A stretch of 64,000 nt of DNA, taken from positions 248,001-312,000 of the forward strand of contig JAECYW010000015.1 in the NCBI GenBank assembly GCA_023014335.1, given 5' to 3'. The stretch comes from Galerina marginata. Its lineage: Eukaryota; Basidiomycota; Agaricomycetes; Agaricales; Galerinaceae. Both the position numbers and the translations under genes were made by a program. Each line of letters opens with the position of its first letter. The stretch's first letter is position 1. The notes below the pieces were generated by a model. That model had not been told where the DNA came from and searched no databases. It saw only the letters and a list, made by a program, of their open reading frames with translations. Shown one piece after another: positions 33,660-46,170 of the stretch.

Positions 33660-36600
33660 ATGCCTGGTTTGACGACGACGCCGGATGTCGACTCTCCAGT
33701 CCGCGTTGTCGTGACACCATCCCAGTCGTCCTACTTCGCCGGGGAACCGTTTTCAGTGACAATCACGTTCACCAACACACGTTCGCCAGAGGCGGGCCCA
33801 TCGAGACCAACGTCTCATTCTCACAAGCGCGGAGCACACTCAATCAGCTCAGCACCGCTCGCTCGACCACCAACGTCTCCGGGGACGCCACGTAGCGCTG
33901 CTTTACCGTCTACGTCGCGAACAACAGCCAACGATGAGTTACCTCGCAGGAAGGGCCTCATTGGGAAAACAAAACCTCCACCTACATTGCCCTCCCACTC
34001 AGACAAGCTGCCTGAATTACTAGAGCAAAGGAGGAAAAGGCAACTAGTGCCCAAGTCGCTTTCCGTGTCAGTTTCTCCATTTCAATTAGAAGACCAGTTG
34101 GCAGAAGCAGCCTCCTCCGCGCCTTATTCGCAAAGATCGTTTTATACTGATTCACGGAATAGTAAGCAAATCTCTGTTAGATTTCTTTGATTGCTTATGA
34201 CGATATACTATCATATAGCACCAACAACCCCCAACATCCCTTCTCCTCTTGCACGCACGGATACCCTTCCACTGTCTTCCGACCACCCACATGCTCGGAA
34301 ACAGTCTATCCTCGACGGTCAGTTTTCGCTTGACGTTTTGTCACCGACGACTTCTGTTCCACCCTTTCCTTACTCTCCCAATTCTTCTACATCCACATTC
34401 TCACTGGCTCTGGATCCAATAGCAGAGGCTGCGCTTTCATCACCATACCCATCTACCCCAGCGATCGGGCTGCCCACCATCGAACCGGTTTCGTTCTCAC
34501 CCCATACTCCCATCACGGCCTCAACACCGAACTTACCCCCGAACAATTCCGTCTACGCGTATCCACCTCCGCGGCAGCAGCAACCGCAGCCCAGCCATAC
34601 AAACCACCACCGTCCGCCACCCATAGGGCTGGGCCAACCCTCCAATTCTCCGCGGGGGTACCTCCAACCTCCCCGTTCCGCATTCGCGTCCACCTTCCCA
34701 CCTCCCAATAACGAGTTGATCTTGTATTCGTACGCCCAGCTGACTGGCACGGTTTTGATCACTCCCGTCGCTGGCGCGCTTCCTACGCATGAGCAGTCGC
34801 AGACACTCAACGCCGTACGGTCTGCGCTGCTCAACCGCTCAGTGCTCGGCGGGGGCAGCATGGACATCACATCTACGCTGAACCCGCCAACGTCGCCTCG
34901 TCCGCGGCACCGGCAGACACACAGCCGGTCATCGTCGTTCTCGGCAGGGCTGCTTTCGATTCTGTCGCCGACGTCGTTGGTGGCTTCCATATCCGCCCCG
35001 GCGCCTAGTTCGTCCCTCTCGCGGGGTGGGTCTTCGCGGTGGCGGTCGTCATCGTCGTCTTCTTCGGGTCCGTTTACTCCAACTATGACACCTAATTCTG
35101 GCAGGTTTCCGAATAGTGGCAGTCCTGGAGTTCTAGGCTTTGGATCTGGACCAGTCGAGGAGATCGACCCGGAAGAGCCTCTACCGACGTTCGAGATCCA
35201 GTCAGCGATGTTGGCGGTTGACCTTTCTCTTGCGCCTGGAGAGTCGCGGAGCTGTATGTTGTTGTTTGCTTGACTGCGTACAATGTCGTGATTCTAATTT
35301 TTATTTTATTACCTTCATCAGATACTTATAGCGTCAAGCTTCCGGATAACCTACCGCCGACTTTTAAGGGGAAATCACTCAAGTTTTCTTATGAGCTGGT
35401 TGTGGGTACATGTCGTGCTGGTGCTTCGGGAGGAGGTGGAGGCGGCGGAGGAGTCAGCGCGAATAGCATTAGTCGCGTGATGAAAGTGCCAATAAGGGTG
35501 TACAACCATGTTTCTGGTACGCGTTCTCCTCTTCATCGTTTCGTGATTATTCCTGAACTGCTCCTTATGGAATTGTAGTGGGCCGCTCGTTGAAGCCGTA
35601 CGATCTTCTGTGGCCAGTGAGCAGGAGGCAAGATGTGGGCATGCCTGGCACGGAGGCGAAGGTTGTGGAGGAGTCTAGAGAGTTGTTTGGCAAAACTTTG
35701 ACCTTGCCGCGACTACCATCCTGTAAGACTCCAGGTGTACTATCATACGATTTGATGCTGATACGCAATTCTCTTTCTCAGCTTCGGCTTCTCCTTCTTT
35801 CCCCTCGACCAATACCCTAGAGTCTATCCAGGAATACGCTCGTTCACTTCTGGCTTCGTTACCAGATCCCTTACCCGAAGACGACGCCGTACACGACGGA
35901 CCTTCAAGTTCCGAAGACGCTGACACGTCAGCATCGTCTGCTGAAGGCCCAATCAACGGCCATGGAACGATCAAGGCCAAAAACGGCGCCGAGGTCCAGA
36001 ACGGGAAGCGTAGCGCTGTGCACCATCGCGCCGCGGAGCTCCGGCGGGCAGAGAGCGAGAGAGAGCGGGTGGAGGAGGGTAGTTTGGCTGGGTGTCGTGA
36101 AGCGGTGGAGATCTTGACGCGGAACCCGAAGAAAGGTGTGTGTGTCCGCGAGCGGGGGTGATTGTTCGCTAACGAGTGTGTGTGTGTTCATAGCTTCGTA
36201 TGATGTGAACAAGGACGGGGTGAAAGTTGCTGTGCTCACGTTTGCGAAATCTGCGTATCGGCTTGGGGAGACGGTGACTGGGGTTGTGGAGTTGAATGAG
36301 CGGACAAGTCGGGCGCGCGTTTTGAAGGTTGGGCTTTCTTGAAACACTCTTTGGAATGACTGAAATTGAGTGGTCTTGTCTTTCTTCACTTACAGCTCTC
36401 GGCCATCCTTGAATCTCATGAAACACTGCCTTCCACAATATCCCCTGCCTCAAGCGCGCGACACCTCCGAAGGGCCCATGCGGAATCGCACTCATCGTTC
36501 ACACTCAACACCCTCCGGACAACCTTCTCACTCGACATCCCGTCCGACGCCAGCCCCGCCTTCCAAATCCGCGTCGGCACACCGCCCAACCCGCCCAACA

Positions 36601-37229
36601 GTCCCTCCGCCACATTGTCCACACCAACACCAGGCGGGGTGGAATGGAAAGTCCGGCTCTGCCTGCTCGTCGGCATCGCAGCGGAGACTTCGTGGACAGG
36701 CGTGCAAGGCGTGCGGTTCAAGGGCCTCATGCGTGACGGCCCGCGGGGGGAATGGGGCTCGTCGTGGCACGCGACGCCGGGCAACGCGCCGCTGGAGAAG
36801 CCGGATCTGAAGGCAGAGGCATTGGCGGCGGCTGCGGCGGCGAAGAGGCAGAGCCAGCAGCAGCTCCTGTCGGCGCCGCGGACGTGGTCGCGGTATATTG
36901 TGTCGTCGTTGTTATATGGCAATGCTGGGGAGGACACAGAAAGGGAGTATCACGATGGGGATATACTCGGGATGGACGATGATGAGGAGGAGGGTGGGGG
37001 TATTGGTGGTGCTGGTGGGGGAAGAACTGTGATTGGGATGGAGACGGAGGATGGGTACGACGGGATCATACCGGATATGGCGGGCGGGGTCGGGGTTGGG
37101 GTGGATTATGCAGGTGGAGAAGAGGGGTGGAGGGACGTGAAGCTCGAAACGGTCGAGTGTGAGGTGCCAGTGAAGGTGTTCCCGGGGAATACGGCGTTCA
37201 AGGCTTTGGATGTCGTGTTTGATGTCTGA
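33660..37229 (+). CDS. RGP1: Rgp1-family protein (Ric1-Rgp1 GEF subunit)
   Basis: Exons 33660-34161, 34219-35253, 35322-35516, 35579-35722, 35782-36135, 36194-36327 and 36396-37229 join in frame to 1065 residues. The arrestin-like N-terminus (VRVVVTPSQSSYFAGEPFSV) is followed by a very long Ser/Pro-rich insertion. Then come the core segments SYTYSVKLPDNLPPTFKGKS, KFSYELVVGT, SLKPYDLLWPV, AVLTFAKSAYRLGETVTGVV, RARVLKLSAILESHE and LRTTFSLDIPSDASPAFQIR. The C-terminus is VECEVPVKVFPGNTAFKAL. Yeast Rgp1 pairs with Ric1 as exchange factor for the Golgi Rab Ypt6 in retrograde traffic. The insertion (residues about 60-470) and the Gly/Asp-rich part near residue 960 are low complexity. The last intron donor (GTTGGG) is weak. 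Confidence 0.88.
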
Positions 37230-40200
37230 GGCTTTGGCATGGGTGTGGGATTGACGGCTGAGCTGTACGAGGCCAGACGTCCGTGGATGGTGGTGGAGGT
37301 GGATGGGAATGGTTTTTATTTTTTTATTTTTCTTCATGGTTAAGTTTTTATTTACTCATTTTTTCTCTCTTCCCCCACAATTAATCTCGTCTGTAGCAAG
37401 GGATATCATATCATTATCATATCGTGACCAATGCGCATATTATTGCACCATGCCACTGTGTTACCTGGCTGGATTTATTCCGCAATGGTCTGGGCTTTCT
37501 GGCTCAGGCCAGATTCTTACAATTACGGCACGCGACCTCTCGTCTGGATGCTCATACATCTACATCCACTCAGTCATTGACGAGATGCGAGTAAGTAGGT
37601 GGGATGGGTACCTCTGATTTATTCCTATTTCTGGGCTCTCGGGCGTTGTCCGCTGACCGTTGACTTGACGTGTAAAGGCTTCTGCCATCCCCACATACCC
37701 CACCTGCGCAGCGCTGCCAACGTCAGTCAGTCAGTCAGCCAGCCATTCAGTTGGTGTCAACGGTCGTTCTGCGCGCGACCGTTAGCCTTTGGCGTGGACG
37801 TGCCAAGGGTTTTTATTTTTGAAAGAATGACCGCGAGCCACCGACGATGTCCGCTTATCTAATTTGTGGTTCTCTGACCCAACTCTGACCACTGTCTTTT
37901 TTGCTTCCTGTCGCTTTCACTTTGTTATGTTCTCCTTTGGCTCGTCTTCGGTTACAGCCAACATTTTATTTCGAGCTCTACAGTATTTATATTTATGACG
38001 AATCCAAAACCTATTTTACTGTGTGCATAATAATTTGGGTCCAGTTTCCCGGTATGTGAAGCTCAGAAGCTCCTCGCTGCTAGTTAGCCACGTTCTGTGC
38101 TTTTTTCGCACCGGGAAACACAGGCTGTCATTTCAGTGCTTAATTAATATTGCGTTCTGCTTTGCTGGAGCTTGAAGTCCTAGGATCATGGATGGTACGT
38201 ACCATTGCGCCATAAGTAAGTTGGCCTAAAAAAAGGACCCTCGCAGATGCGCGGTGTCGGCTGCTCTACTGCTTATTACTTACGAGGCTAATTTAATTAT
38301 GAAGGAGGTCTCCTGCCCGTTGGCTCGGGTGATTATTTTTGTGGTGACTTGTGGCGGTCGTGGTCGTGGTCTTCAGCCGTACACCGATATTATTCGGGGA
38401 AGAAGTACCTATTAAAGCATCACCAGTTGATCATCAGTTGATGGTAAGCTGGTTTAGTTGGTGTTTAAGACAACTGAGCGTGAGCTTCAGTATTTCTTGA
38501 TATAAATGCAAGTATTATACGAGTGGCCTGAGCCTCAGGATGGAGGGAGATATAAGGTTCTGGAGAGAGTTATTATTATCAAGGTTCAAACGTTCAAACG
38601 TTCAAACCCAATCCACATACAGAAGTAATTTATAACGAAACTTGGTTGCCGGTAAGGTTCACGTTCTCTTGCTAATTTACAGCCGTAAGATGAAGGAGTC
38701 CATGTGGTGGTTTATTCACCGGCACCGTTCGACTTGGGAAGTGACCGACTCGGACGAGTCATAGAGTGGTTGGCCAAGCATGAAGCGTGAAGCTTAAAAG
38801 GGGATCAGCTTGGTGATAGGAATCGCGTCCATAATAATTTCAACATCGACAGTTCGACGGCGACCAAGTTCGTAGCGCGCAAGATGTAATATTGACCAAA
38901 GAAAGAAAGTGCCAGAAGCCGCGTCTCCAAGTTCGAAGGCTTCGTCGAGGCTTTGTCGTATTAACTTTTGGGTGGCGGTTTGGGTGGTGATACTGTAGTC
39001 GTTCTTGAGATTTGAATACTTATGTCGGGCCAGTGTGCGGGCGACTCGACTCGACATTTAAGCGGGTTGGTTCGGCTCGGGGGGATCCGATGGGAGATCC
39101 CACTGGCTTGCCATTGGCATGAGTGCATGAATGGGTCCGATTGATCAAGTTGAGCAGGCAAGGTAAGGTTAAATGGACCGGTCATTCAGATTTAGATTCG
39201 GATTCAGAAGAGTGGAATGAATGTTATAATCATACATACTGTACAGGTCTTACTCCACCAGTAGACCCCCACCAGACTGAACATGACGATGATCATGAAG
39301 TGGGCGGTACAGTGAGTATAAGTTAGATCCACTTTTCGGAGGGTTGATAGGGTCGGGTTCGCTGGGGTGGATCCGATGGAATGTTAAAGTCTAAAGATAA
39401 TTTAAAGATGGCATGTAAGTTCGAATTCTTTGCCTTCATTCCATTTTCTGTTCTCTGAATTTCAATCAGCCAACCAACCTCTTTCCCCGATTGTCTCTTT
39501 GATTACTTACATACATACGACCCGCGGGGTTTTGGCCCATTGGCGTTGATTTGGGACTGGTTATAAATTTGGTGCAGTTCCGTTCCGACGAATTGATTGG
39601 TGTTGGGTGAAAGTGGTAAGCTTAAGCAGGAACTCGGGCCGACTTTTAGGCAGGTACGGTATATTTGATTGGCAGTAAGCAGGGCAGGGCAGGGGGGATG
39701 ACGATGCAGGTACCAAACTAAAGTTGATTAAAATTAAGTGAATAGGCTCGGGAGCGAACCTGAGCAGTTGAATGTGATCTCTATATGTGGGACGTTGAAT
39801 ACGGTGTGAGCGATAGTGGCCAACACACTTATTATAATATACTTACCGAGGCAGCGGTGCACTGGCAGTGATGATGAGACTTGAGTCGGTTCGGGTTGAG
39901 ACTCGAGTTCGAGCTGTGCCAGTCAAAGTGGGTGGGTCAACGATAAACGACGCACAAGGTGCCAGTGTGCGGGATAAATATTCATGGTCATGGCGGGGTT
40001 TATAGCAGGGCTGAGCGATGATTTATGATAGACGCTAAAATATTAATGCCAAACTCCAAACAGTGATGAAGAATCAAGATGGAAGGCGGACTCTGTGATG
40101 CTGGGAGTGGTTCACTTGAATTAAATTGAATACCAACCGAGGCAAGCCCCGAGCTAGCGAGGGTTTCATAGCTCAAAATCAGATCCATAAATTAGGCATA

Positions 40201-40913
40201 CGAGAAGGTTTTGACGAGATTGAGAGACTGAGGGTGAGGGTGATGTTTGTTCTGTATTCGGGAAATTCCTATATGTGAGCGAGGAATTCTAAGTAGAACG
40301 TCGAGGAGAGTCGGTATGTTGGGTCAAGCTCCCAACAAACTCTGGAACTGGGGTAGAGTCTAGACGTCCAAATTCCGCCGTCGAACATGGAATTTGAATC
40401 CGCAGAGTGTCTCTGGTGAAGTGATCGACAATGAATGCAGTAACTCGATCGGTGTGGCGCATGGGATGAGGTATGAGCCAAGCCGAGGGAGGCAGAGTGA
40501 AGGCAAGCCAAGCTACGAACCACGCCGTTCGCGGACTGGCAGGAGGACGTAAGAGAAGGGCTGATCAGCTGCTGGCCAACTCACACGAATTGGGGGGACA
40601 TGTGACGGATTTGGGTCAGCTGTGCATAAATGCGCTCCCAGGGCGCTCGCGAGTGGGTTGAGTGTCCCTTGGTTGGCTACTCCATAGACGCCTGCTTTCT
40701 CCTTCTCCTTCTCCTCTACATCCCATAGAGACTCGTACACTACAGCGACACGACACCACATCGACATCCTACAATCCTATTAGATCCGAGCAGGCACGGA
40801 GCTTATTTTGAGAGACTTTTTTTTTTTCTTCGCGTGCGCCGTCTGTGCTCTTTTGTCCGTGTGTTCATTGTGCACTGAAACATAAATGCAGGACTTTAGA
40901 CTCACCTAAATCT
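37230..40913. other. Long intergenic region without a supported gene
   Basis: About 3.7 kb. It has no frame over 90 codons with coding character. It holds short tandem repeats: CAGT units near 37720-37740, and three GTTCAAAC units near 38583-38606. A pair of similar 15-20 nt blocks around GGGGGGATCCGATGG (39080) and GGGTGGATCCGATGG (39365) is present. The right end is presumably the PSP1 promoter and its pyrimidine-rich leader (CTCCTTCTCCTTCTCC near 40695). Non-coding transcripts cannot be judged from sequence alone. Confidence 0.4.
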
Positions 40914-40974
40914 GGCGAGCACCGCCGAGCAGCTGCAGCAGCTCCTGACGCGCGGCGGGCTGCCCCCCGCGACC

Positions 40975-43900
40975 ATGGAACGCAGCGTCTCCGGCCACTC
41001 GCACGACACCAGCAACACCAGCGATGACGACGATCGCCGCCCCCGCTTCACCGACACCAACAACGGCCCAGCACCCACCGCCTCTCTCCGCGAGCGTGCA
41101 GCCAGCCAGCCCCCGCGCTCGTCGTCCGACAGTGGCGCTTTCGTGTCTTCCCCCCCGACGCAGCACTTTCTGCCCTCCAGTCTCCAGCAGGGCGGCCCGT
41201 GGTCCTCCTCGTCCCCCAACAACTCGCGCATGCTGAGCCCGAACCGCGGCCAGCCCGTGCCCATGCCCATCCGCAGCTCCTCCTTCTCCAACCCGTTTTC
41301 ATCCACCATGCGCGATCGCACCGTCTTCCCGTCCACTTTCGAAGACGACGAGTCAGAGGCGCTCTCAGACACGTACGACGAGAACTTCCTCCCGCCCTCG
41401 CTTGGCTCCAGAGGCCGGTCGTACGGCCAGGATATCAGCAGGAGCCGCTCGCAGTCCCTCGCTACACCCGGCCGTCCCGGTCCAGTAGGCAGTCCGTACA
41501 CCGGCTCATCCGCCATGCAGAGCTGGAACGAGTCGTACCTCACACACACCAACCCCCTCAGCATCCCGTCCTCCTCCTCCGGCGGCGGCAGCGGGCAGCG
41601 ATACGGCGACATCAAACCACCCAGCACAAGCCGCTACGGCTCCCTAGGCACAATGGGCCGTTCCCCCACCAACATCCACTCCTCCTCCCCCTCCAGCAGC
41701 TCCTTCGTCGGGAACGGATACCGCACCCAAAACCAACAGCACCAACAGCACCAACAGCCAGACATATCCAACATGTCCCCCTTCGTCCGGGACGTCGGGC
41801 AGATCCTGCTCGACGACGGCTCCGCCTTCCGCGAGCTCTGGGCGGGGATGCACCCCCCCAAAGACGAGAACGGGGGCGGCGGGAGCGGGACGACGAGCAG
41901 GCGGCACAGCGTGAGCGTCGTGCAGCCGCGGAGGGGGAATGTCGTCGGGTTCAACGCGCCGGGCGCCTCGGACGCGGACGAGCTGCTCCTCCTCCCGCAC
42001 CAGTCGACGCGGGGGTTGGGGTATGCCGGTGCGAGCGGCGGTGTGGGTGGGGGCGCGGCGGGGGGGGTGGGGGGGAGAGGGAGAGGGGGAGGGAGCGGGC
42101 TGTTGTTGAGCGATGATGATCTTGCGAGTGATTTGGGGTTGTTGAATATTAACCCGAACGAGCCTCCGCCTTTGCCTTCTTCTTCTTCTTCGGGAGGGGG
42201 TGCGCACCCGCCGAGTCAACCTTCGTCGTTGCCGATATATGCCCCGCTTTCGAGGAGCCCGCCGTCGAGGGATTTGATGACGAATTATCAGTCGATTAAT
42301 CTGGGGGTTCCTGGTGGTTCCGGTGGTGGTTCCGGCGGCGGTTCCGGTGGTGGTTCCGGTGCAGGCGGAGCGACGGGGTATGGGAGACAGATAGGGACGC
42401 CGAGCGATGAGGGGTATCCTGCGTCTGCGGGTGGGAACAGTCCGCCTCTCAGAGGTGGAGGAGGAGGGGGGGCGGGTGTGGGGTTGTATGAGGAGCATTT
42501 GCAGAGCCAGTATCGGAGGGAACAGCAGCAGCTGCAGCAGAGGCAGGAAGAGGAGATGGGTGCGGGGGCGGGGGCGGGGGCGAATGCGACGGCGCGCTTT
42601 GTGCCTGGGCAGGGGATCCAGTATGTGCATCCTCAGCAGTACCAGCAGCAGCACGGGCAGCAGCAGGGGTCGTATCAGCAACAACAACAACACCAGCATC
42701 AGGCTTCGTATCAGCAGCAACAACAACACCAACAGCTCCAACCACACCAGCAGCATCAACATCAGCAGTACCAACACCACCAACAAAGCTCAGGAGGCGG
42801 CCTCGCGAGCCCCTCATCGTCGTCCGCGCAGTACGTCCGCGCGAGGGCGCCGTCTTATTCGAGTACTGGGAGCGGTGGTGGGGGGAGTGGGTTTAGTACC
42901 GGTTCTGGCGGCGGTGGAGGGCCAGGAGGAATGGGTGGAGGACAAGGAGGAATGGGCGGGGGACAAGGAGGAATGGGGCTCCAGTCGCCTGTATCGCCTA
43001 CCTCTGCTGGAGGAGGAGGAGGGGGGCGGGTGATGAACCCGCAGCAGGGGCCTTATTACCCGCAGGTACAGCAGAGGAGGCTTTCAGACGCGCACCAGCA
43101 TCCACACCATGCACACCAACCTCACGGACACCAACCGCCCACACCCTCCTCCGCCACCCACCACCCCCCCAACCCACTAACAGACCTCGGCCGGGGCCTC
43201 CCCCTCTCCTCCGTCCCCCCCTCCTGGCCCTTATTCATCTGCGAATTCAAAGCCGGCCGCACCGACCTGTTCTACCTCACCGACCTCCTCCTCGCAGCTG
43301 AAATAGGGGTGGGGGATCTGGTGATAGTGGAGGCGGATCGGGGGAAGGATTTGGGGAAGGTTGTTAATGATTGTATTAGTGTTGGGGAGGTGGAGAGGTT
43401 TCAGAGGGAGGTTGGGGAGCGGTGGGGTGGTGGGGGACATCAAGGACAGGGAGGAGGGTACCAAGGACAGGGTATGGGTGAGCCGCAGACGCCTACCAGC
43501 CCGGGGGGTGGTGGAGGACAGGGCGGAGGGGGAGGACAAGGGGGGAAGAAGGAGATCAACCCCAAGATGATATATCGGAAAGCGGGTCAGCAGGATCTGC
43601 AGTTGTTGGCTACCAAGACTGAGGATGAGGTGAAGGCTTTGCAGCTGTGTCAGAGTAAAGTGAGGGCGAAGAAGTTGCCGATGGAGGTTGTTGATGCTGA
43701 GTATCAGTGGTTAGTGTTTCGTGTTTTCTTTTGGTTTCTCTTCTGGGTTTTTGGTTTTCTGGGTTTTTTATCCTTCTCTGGCGTTGCCTGTTCAGACGCT
43801 TATATGCCTTTCTCTCGCACGCCTTTTTCTCCTTCTCTTCTTTCTCGTCTTGTCTTTATGTTCGAATCCTCATCGCATGAACACATACTGACTCGCATCG

Positions 43901-44145
43901 CCTCTTCCTTTCCCTCCCTCTCTCCATTCAACGCAAATAGGGATCGACGGAAGTTGACGTTCTACTTTATCGCGGAGAAGAGGATTGATTTTAGGGAGCT
44001 TGTTAGAGAGCTGTTCCGGTGCGTGTTGTGTCGATCCCCTTCATGCCATATTCTAAGCTCGACGGTTTGTTTTGTATTTTGTAGGTTATACAAGACACGG
44101 ATATGGATGGCGTCGCTGCAAGGCGGCGGCGGGTTCGAGCAGTGA
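40975..44145 (+). CDS. PSP1 C-terminal domain protein with prion-like N-terminus
   Basis: Exons 40975-43709, 43941-44018 and 44085-44145 give 957 residues from the first ATG. The frame stays open upstream to about 40914 (LASTAEQLQQLLTRGGLPP), so an upstream exon may exist. Residues 1-720 are low complexity: Ser-rich, Gly-rich (GGGSGGGSGGGSG) and a Gln/His block (42485-42790, SYQQQQQHQHQASYQQQQQH). The conserved domain begins WPLFICEFKAGRTDLFYLTD and continues GDLVIVEADRGKDLGKVV, INPKMIYRKAGQQDLQLL, KLTFYFIAEKRIDFRELVRE and LYKTRIWM. Yeast PSP1 is a P-body-associated suppressor of DNA polymerase mutations. A Gly-rich insert splits the domain. Its 3' end is copied at 49.9-50.4 kb. Confidence 0.88.
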   Translation: MERSVSGHSHDTSNTSDDDDRRPRFTDTNNGPAPTASLRERAASQPPRSSSDSGAFVSSPPTQHFLPSSLQQGGPWSSSSPNNSRMLSPNRGQPVPMPIRSSSFSNPFSSTMRDRTVFPSTFEDDESEALSDTYDENFLPPSLGSRGRSYGQDISRSRSQSLATPGRPGPVGSPYTGSSAMQSWNESYLTHTNPLSIPSSSSGGGSGQRYGDIKPPSTSRYGSLGTMGRSPTNIHSSSPSSSSFVGNGYRTQNQQHQQHQQPDISNMSPFVRDVGQILLDDGSAFRELWAGMHPPKDENGGGGSGTTSRRHSVSVVQPRRGNVVGFNAPGASDADELLLLPHQSTRGLGYAGASGGVGGGAAGGVGGRGRGGGSGLLLSDDDLASDLGLLNINPNEPPPLPSSSSSGGGAHPPSQPSSLPIYAPLSRSPPSRDLMTNYQSINLGVPGGSGGGSGGGSGGGSGAGGATGYGRQIGTPSDEGYPASAGGNSPPLRGGGGGGAGVGLYEEHLQSQYRREQQQLQQRQEEEMGAGAGAGANATARFVPGQGIQYVHPQQYQQQHGQQQGSYQQQQQHQHQASYQQQQQHQQLQPHQQHQHQQYQHHQQSSGGGLASPSSSSAQYVRARAPSYSSTGSGGGGSGFSTGSGGGGGPGGMGGGQGGMGGGQGGMGLQSPVSPTSAGGGGGGRVMNPQQGPYYPQVQQRRLSDAHQHPHHAHQPHGHQPPTPSSATHHPPNPLTDLGRGLPLSSVPPSWPLFICEFKAGRTDLFYLTDLLLAAEIGVGDLVIVEADRGKDLGKVVNDCISVGEVERFQREVGERWGGGGHQGQGGGYQGQGMGEPQTPTSPGGGGGQGGGGGQGGKKEINPKMIYRKAGQQDLQLLATKTEDEVKALQLCQSKVRAKKLPMEVVDAEYQWLVFRVFFWFLFWVFGFLGFLSFSGVACSDAYMPFSRTPFSPSLLSRLVFMFESSSHEHILTRIASSFPSLSPFNANRDRRKLTFYFIAEKRIDFRELVRELFRCVLCRSPSCHILSSTVCFVFCRLYKTRIWMASLQGGGGFEQ

Positions 44146-46170
44146 TTTTGATTCGAGTTTGTTTGGCGGACTTCAACCACCAGTTGCACCTACATAAAGA
44201 GAAGAGGCGAAGAAGAGAGGACAGAAGAGAAGAGAAGAGAAGAAAATACGAGAGCGGCCTTGCTCATTGACTCACACGACATCGACTTGACAATCACTAC
44301 AACCCAGGCCGTCTCCGAGTACCCACCACCACCTTAAAACTTTGGCCCTTTCCGGGTACCCACATCCCTACCCTCGTCTGGCCTATGGCTTAGAGCAAGA
44401 GCAAAAGAGACAGGAGAAGAGACAGAAGAGATCAAAATACACCCGCTGGCAGAAGATGACCCTCGCGCGTACGCGCGGCTGCTTGCCTTTCCCTTTCCTA
44501 TACATGTTACAACACCAAGAACGAGAACAAGAACGAGCCCGCGACCGTGACAGAACCAGACGCGGCTCAAAGACAAGACGAGACGAGACGAGATGGACGT
44601 AACTCGAAAGCAAAAGAATTCGGCGGCGCCTCTGCGCATTGCCTGATGCCATGACGGAAATAACATCCGGTGTAATTTACTAATGGACGCTCATCCAATT
44701 CATCCAATTCATGCCCCACCAAACCAAAACCTCCATTCTATCGATCTTACGGCCCATCATCATCATTTTTTTCCTTAGATATGCAAAACATCCTTTCTCT
44801 TCTCTCTCTTCTCTTGTTTTCTTTCTTCTCGTGCCGTGCCGCCTCTTTGAATTTATTTATCCCCGGCGCGAATGTGCACTGGATCCAGGTCCTGGGCCCG
44901 CGCCAGAACCACCTCTTTCTTCTCTTATCTTCACCCCTCATTCTCATTCTCATTCTTGCTCTCTCATGCAATTTGTAACGCCAACCCAACGCTCGATGCT
45001 CGATGCTCGATACTGCGCGGGGTTATATCATCTCTCATCCATCCCATGCGTTATTTATCTAGCTCGGATTACCACGCCCGGCTGCCTACCCACCCCACCC
45101 CACCCTCTTGTTTCGTCCTTACTTCCTCTTCCTCTTCGGCTTCACCCTTTGGTTGTTGTTTTTTTTTGTTCTTTAATTTGACTGTCAAATGTACGATGTA
45201 TGGTGTACAATGTACCTACCTACCTACCCATGGACGCTCTCATGCCTGCCTGCCTGCTCTGTTCGATGCTTTAATGGTCGATTTCGATTTGCGAATGACC
45301 ACGATATCACAGGACCCGCATCCCGACATAGCCGCGCGTCAGGAGTGTTGATAAGTGAGAGGGTTCGAGTGGTTACCTATTGTACATGTATACAATAACG
45401 GTGCTGCCCATTACCCACGGTAGCGCCCGAGAGACACAATTGGTGTTACCATCAAGTTGCCATCGTATGTAATGACTCCCTTGTCTGCAAGGCTGTAACT
45501 CTACTGCTCTCTACTGTAAGGACTAAACGAGCCCCCATTTGTTTCCTTCCTTCCCTCAACTGGCATGCTTTTCCCTACTCCTAACCTCGACATGGTCCCA
45601 AATTTTACAGAACTGGTCCAACCAATACCTCGCTTCTGGCCAAAAACAGCCATGGGCTACGCCTCGCCGTGCATGGGCGAGTGGCGGAGGTTTGGGTATC
45701 GACAAAGCACTGCGTATGACTGCATTGAGATCGATCTTGGAGATTGAAGTGCTGATGATGATGTTGTTCACAGTGGATGCCCTTTCCCCGTCGATTCCCG
45801 AAGAACTCGGAGAGCAGTGTTTTCATACTTCGAATTTGTCGATAACCTGCAAATGCCGTTCAAGGCGGTCGACGACCAGTCATTTCTGAGACCAGCCACA
45901 AGACTACGACTAGTCATCGAGATTTATTTTTGAAGGACCCGCCTTCTGAAAAAGAAACATGTAAAAAGGATATGATTCGTGTCAACCCACACTTTCTCCT
46001 TTGACCAACAAGTATCTGAGAGCAGGCTCTCCACAGCTCTCCCTCTCGGAGGCCTCCAAGCCCTCTCGTTTCACCCTCTTTTCATAACATTCATCTCACG
46101 CAACTGTCTCGGCTTTGGCTCGAGTCCTCTGTTGCTGAAACTTACGACTCGTGAACGACCGGAAAGTATC
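44146..46170. other. Spacer of unit A: PSP1 3' UTR and cupredoxin A promoter
   Basis: The spacer has purine-rich runs (AAGAGAAGAG near 44225), a block with ACACCCGCTGGCAGA (44443), a strongly pyrimidine-rich stretch around 44790-45180, and tandem CTAC repeats (near 45215). All of this recurs in units B and C. Frames of 60-160 codons exist but are not kept between copies, so I call it non-coding. The TATA equivalent of cupredoxin A (TGTAAAAAGG near 45960) is degenerate compared with B, C and D. Confidence 0.6.

Noticed and set aside
37230..40900. A hidden gene in the 3.7 kb gap before PSP1
   Set aside because: All frames are short, without splice context or protein-like composition.
41199..42786. 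Long frames on both strands overlapping the PSP1 gene
   Set aside because: GC-rich low-complexity codons keep other frames open by chance; they are Arg/Pro/Leu-rich with no domain and do not splice.
44711..45351. Frames of 150-160 codons in the spacer after PSP1 (also 50882-51358 and 51495-51980)
   Set aside because: Equivalent positions in the three tandem units have different frames and stops, so the sequence is conserved as DNA but not as protein.
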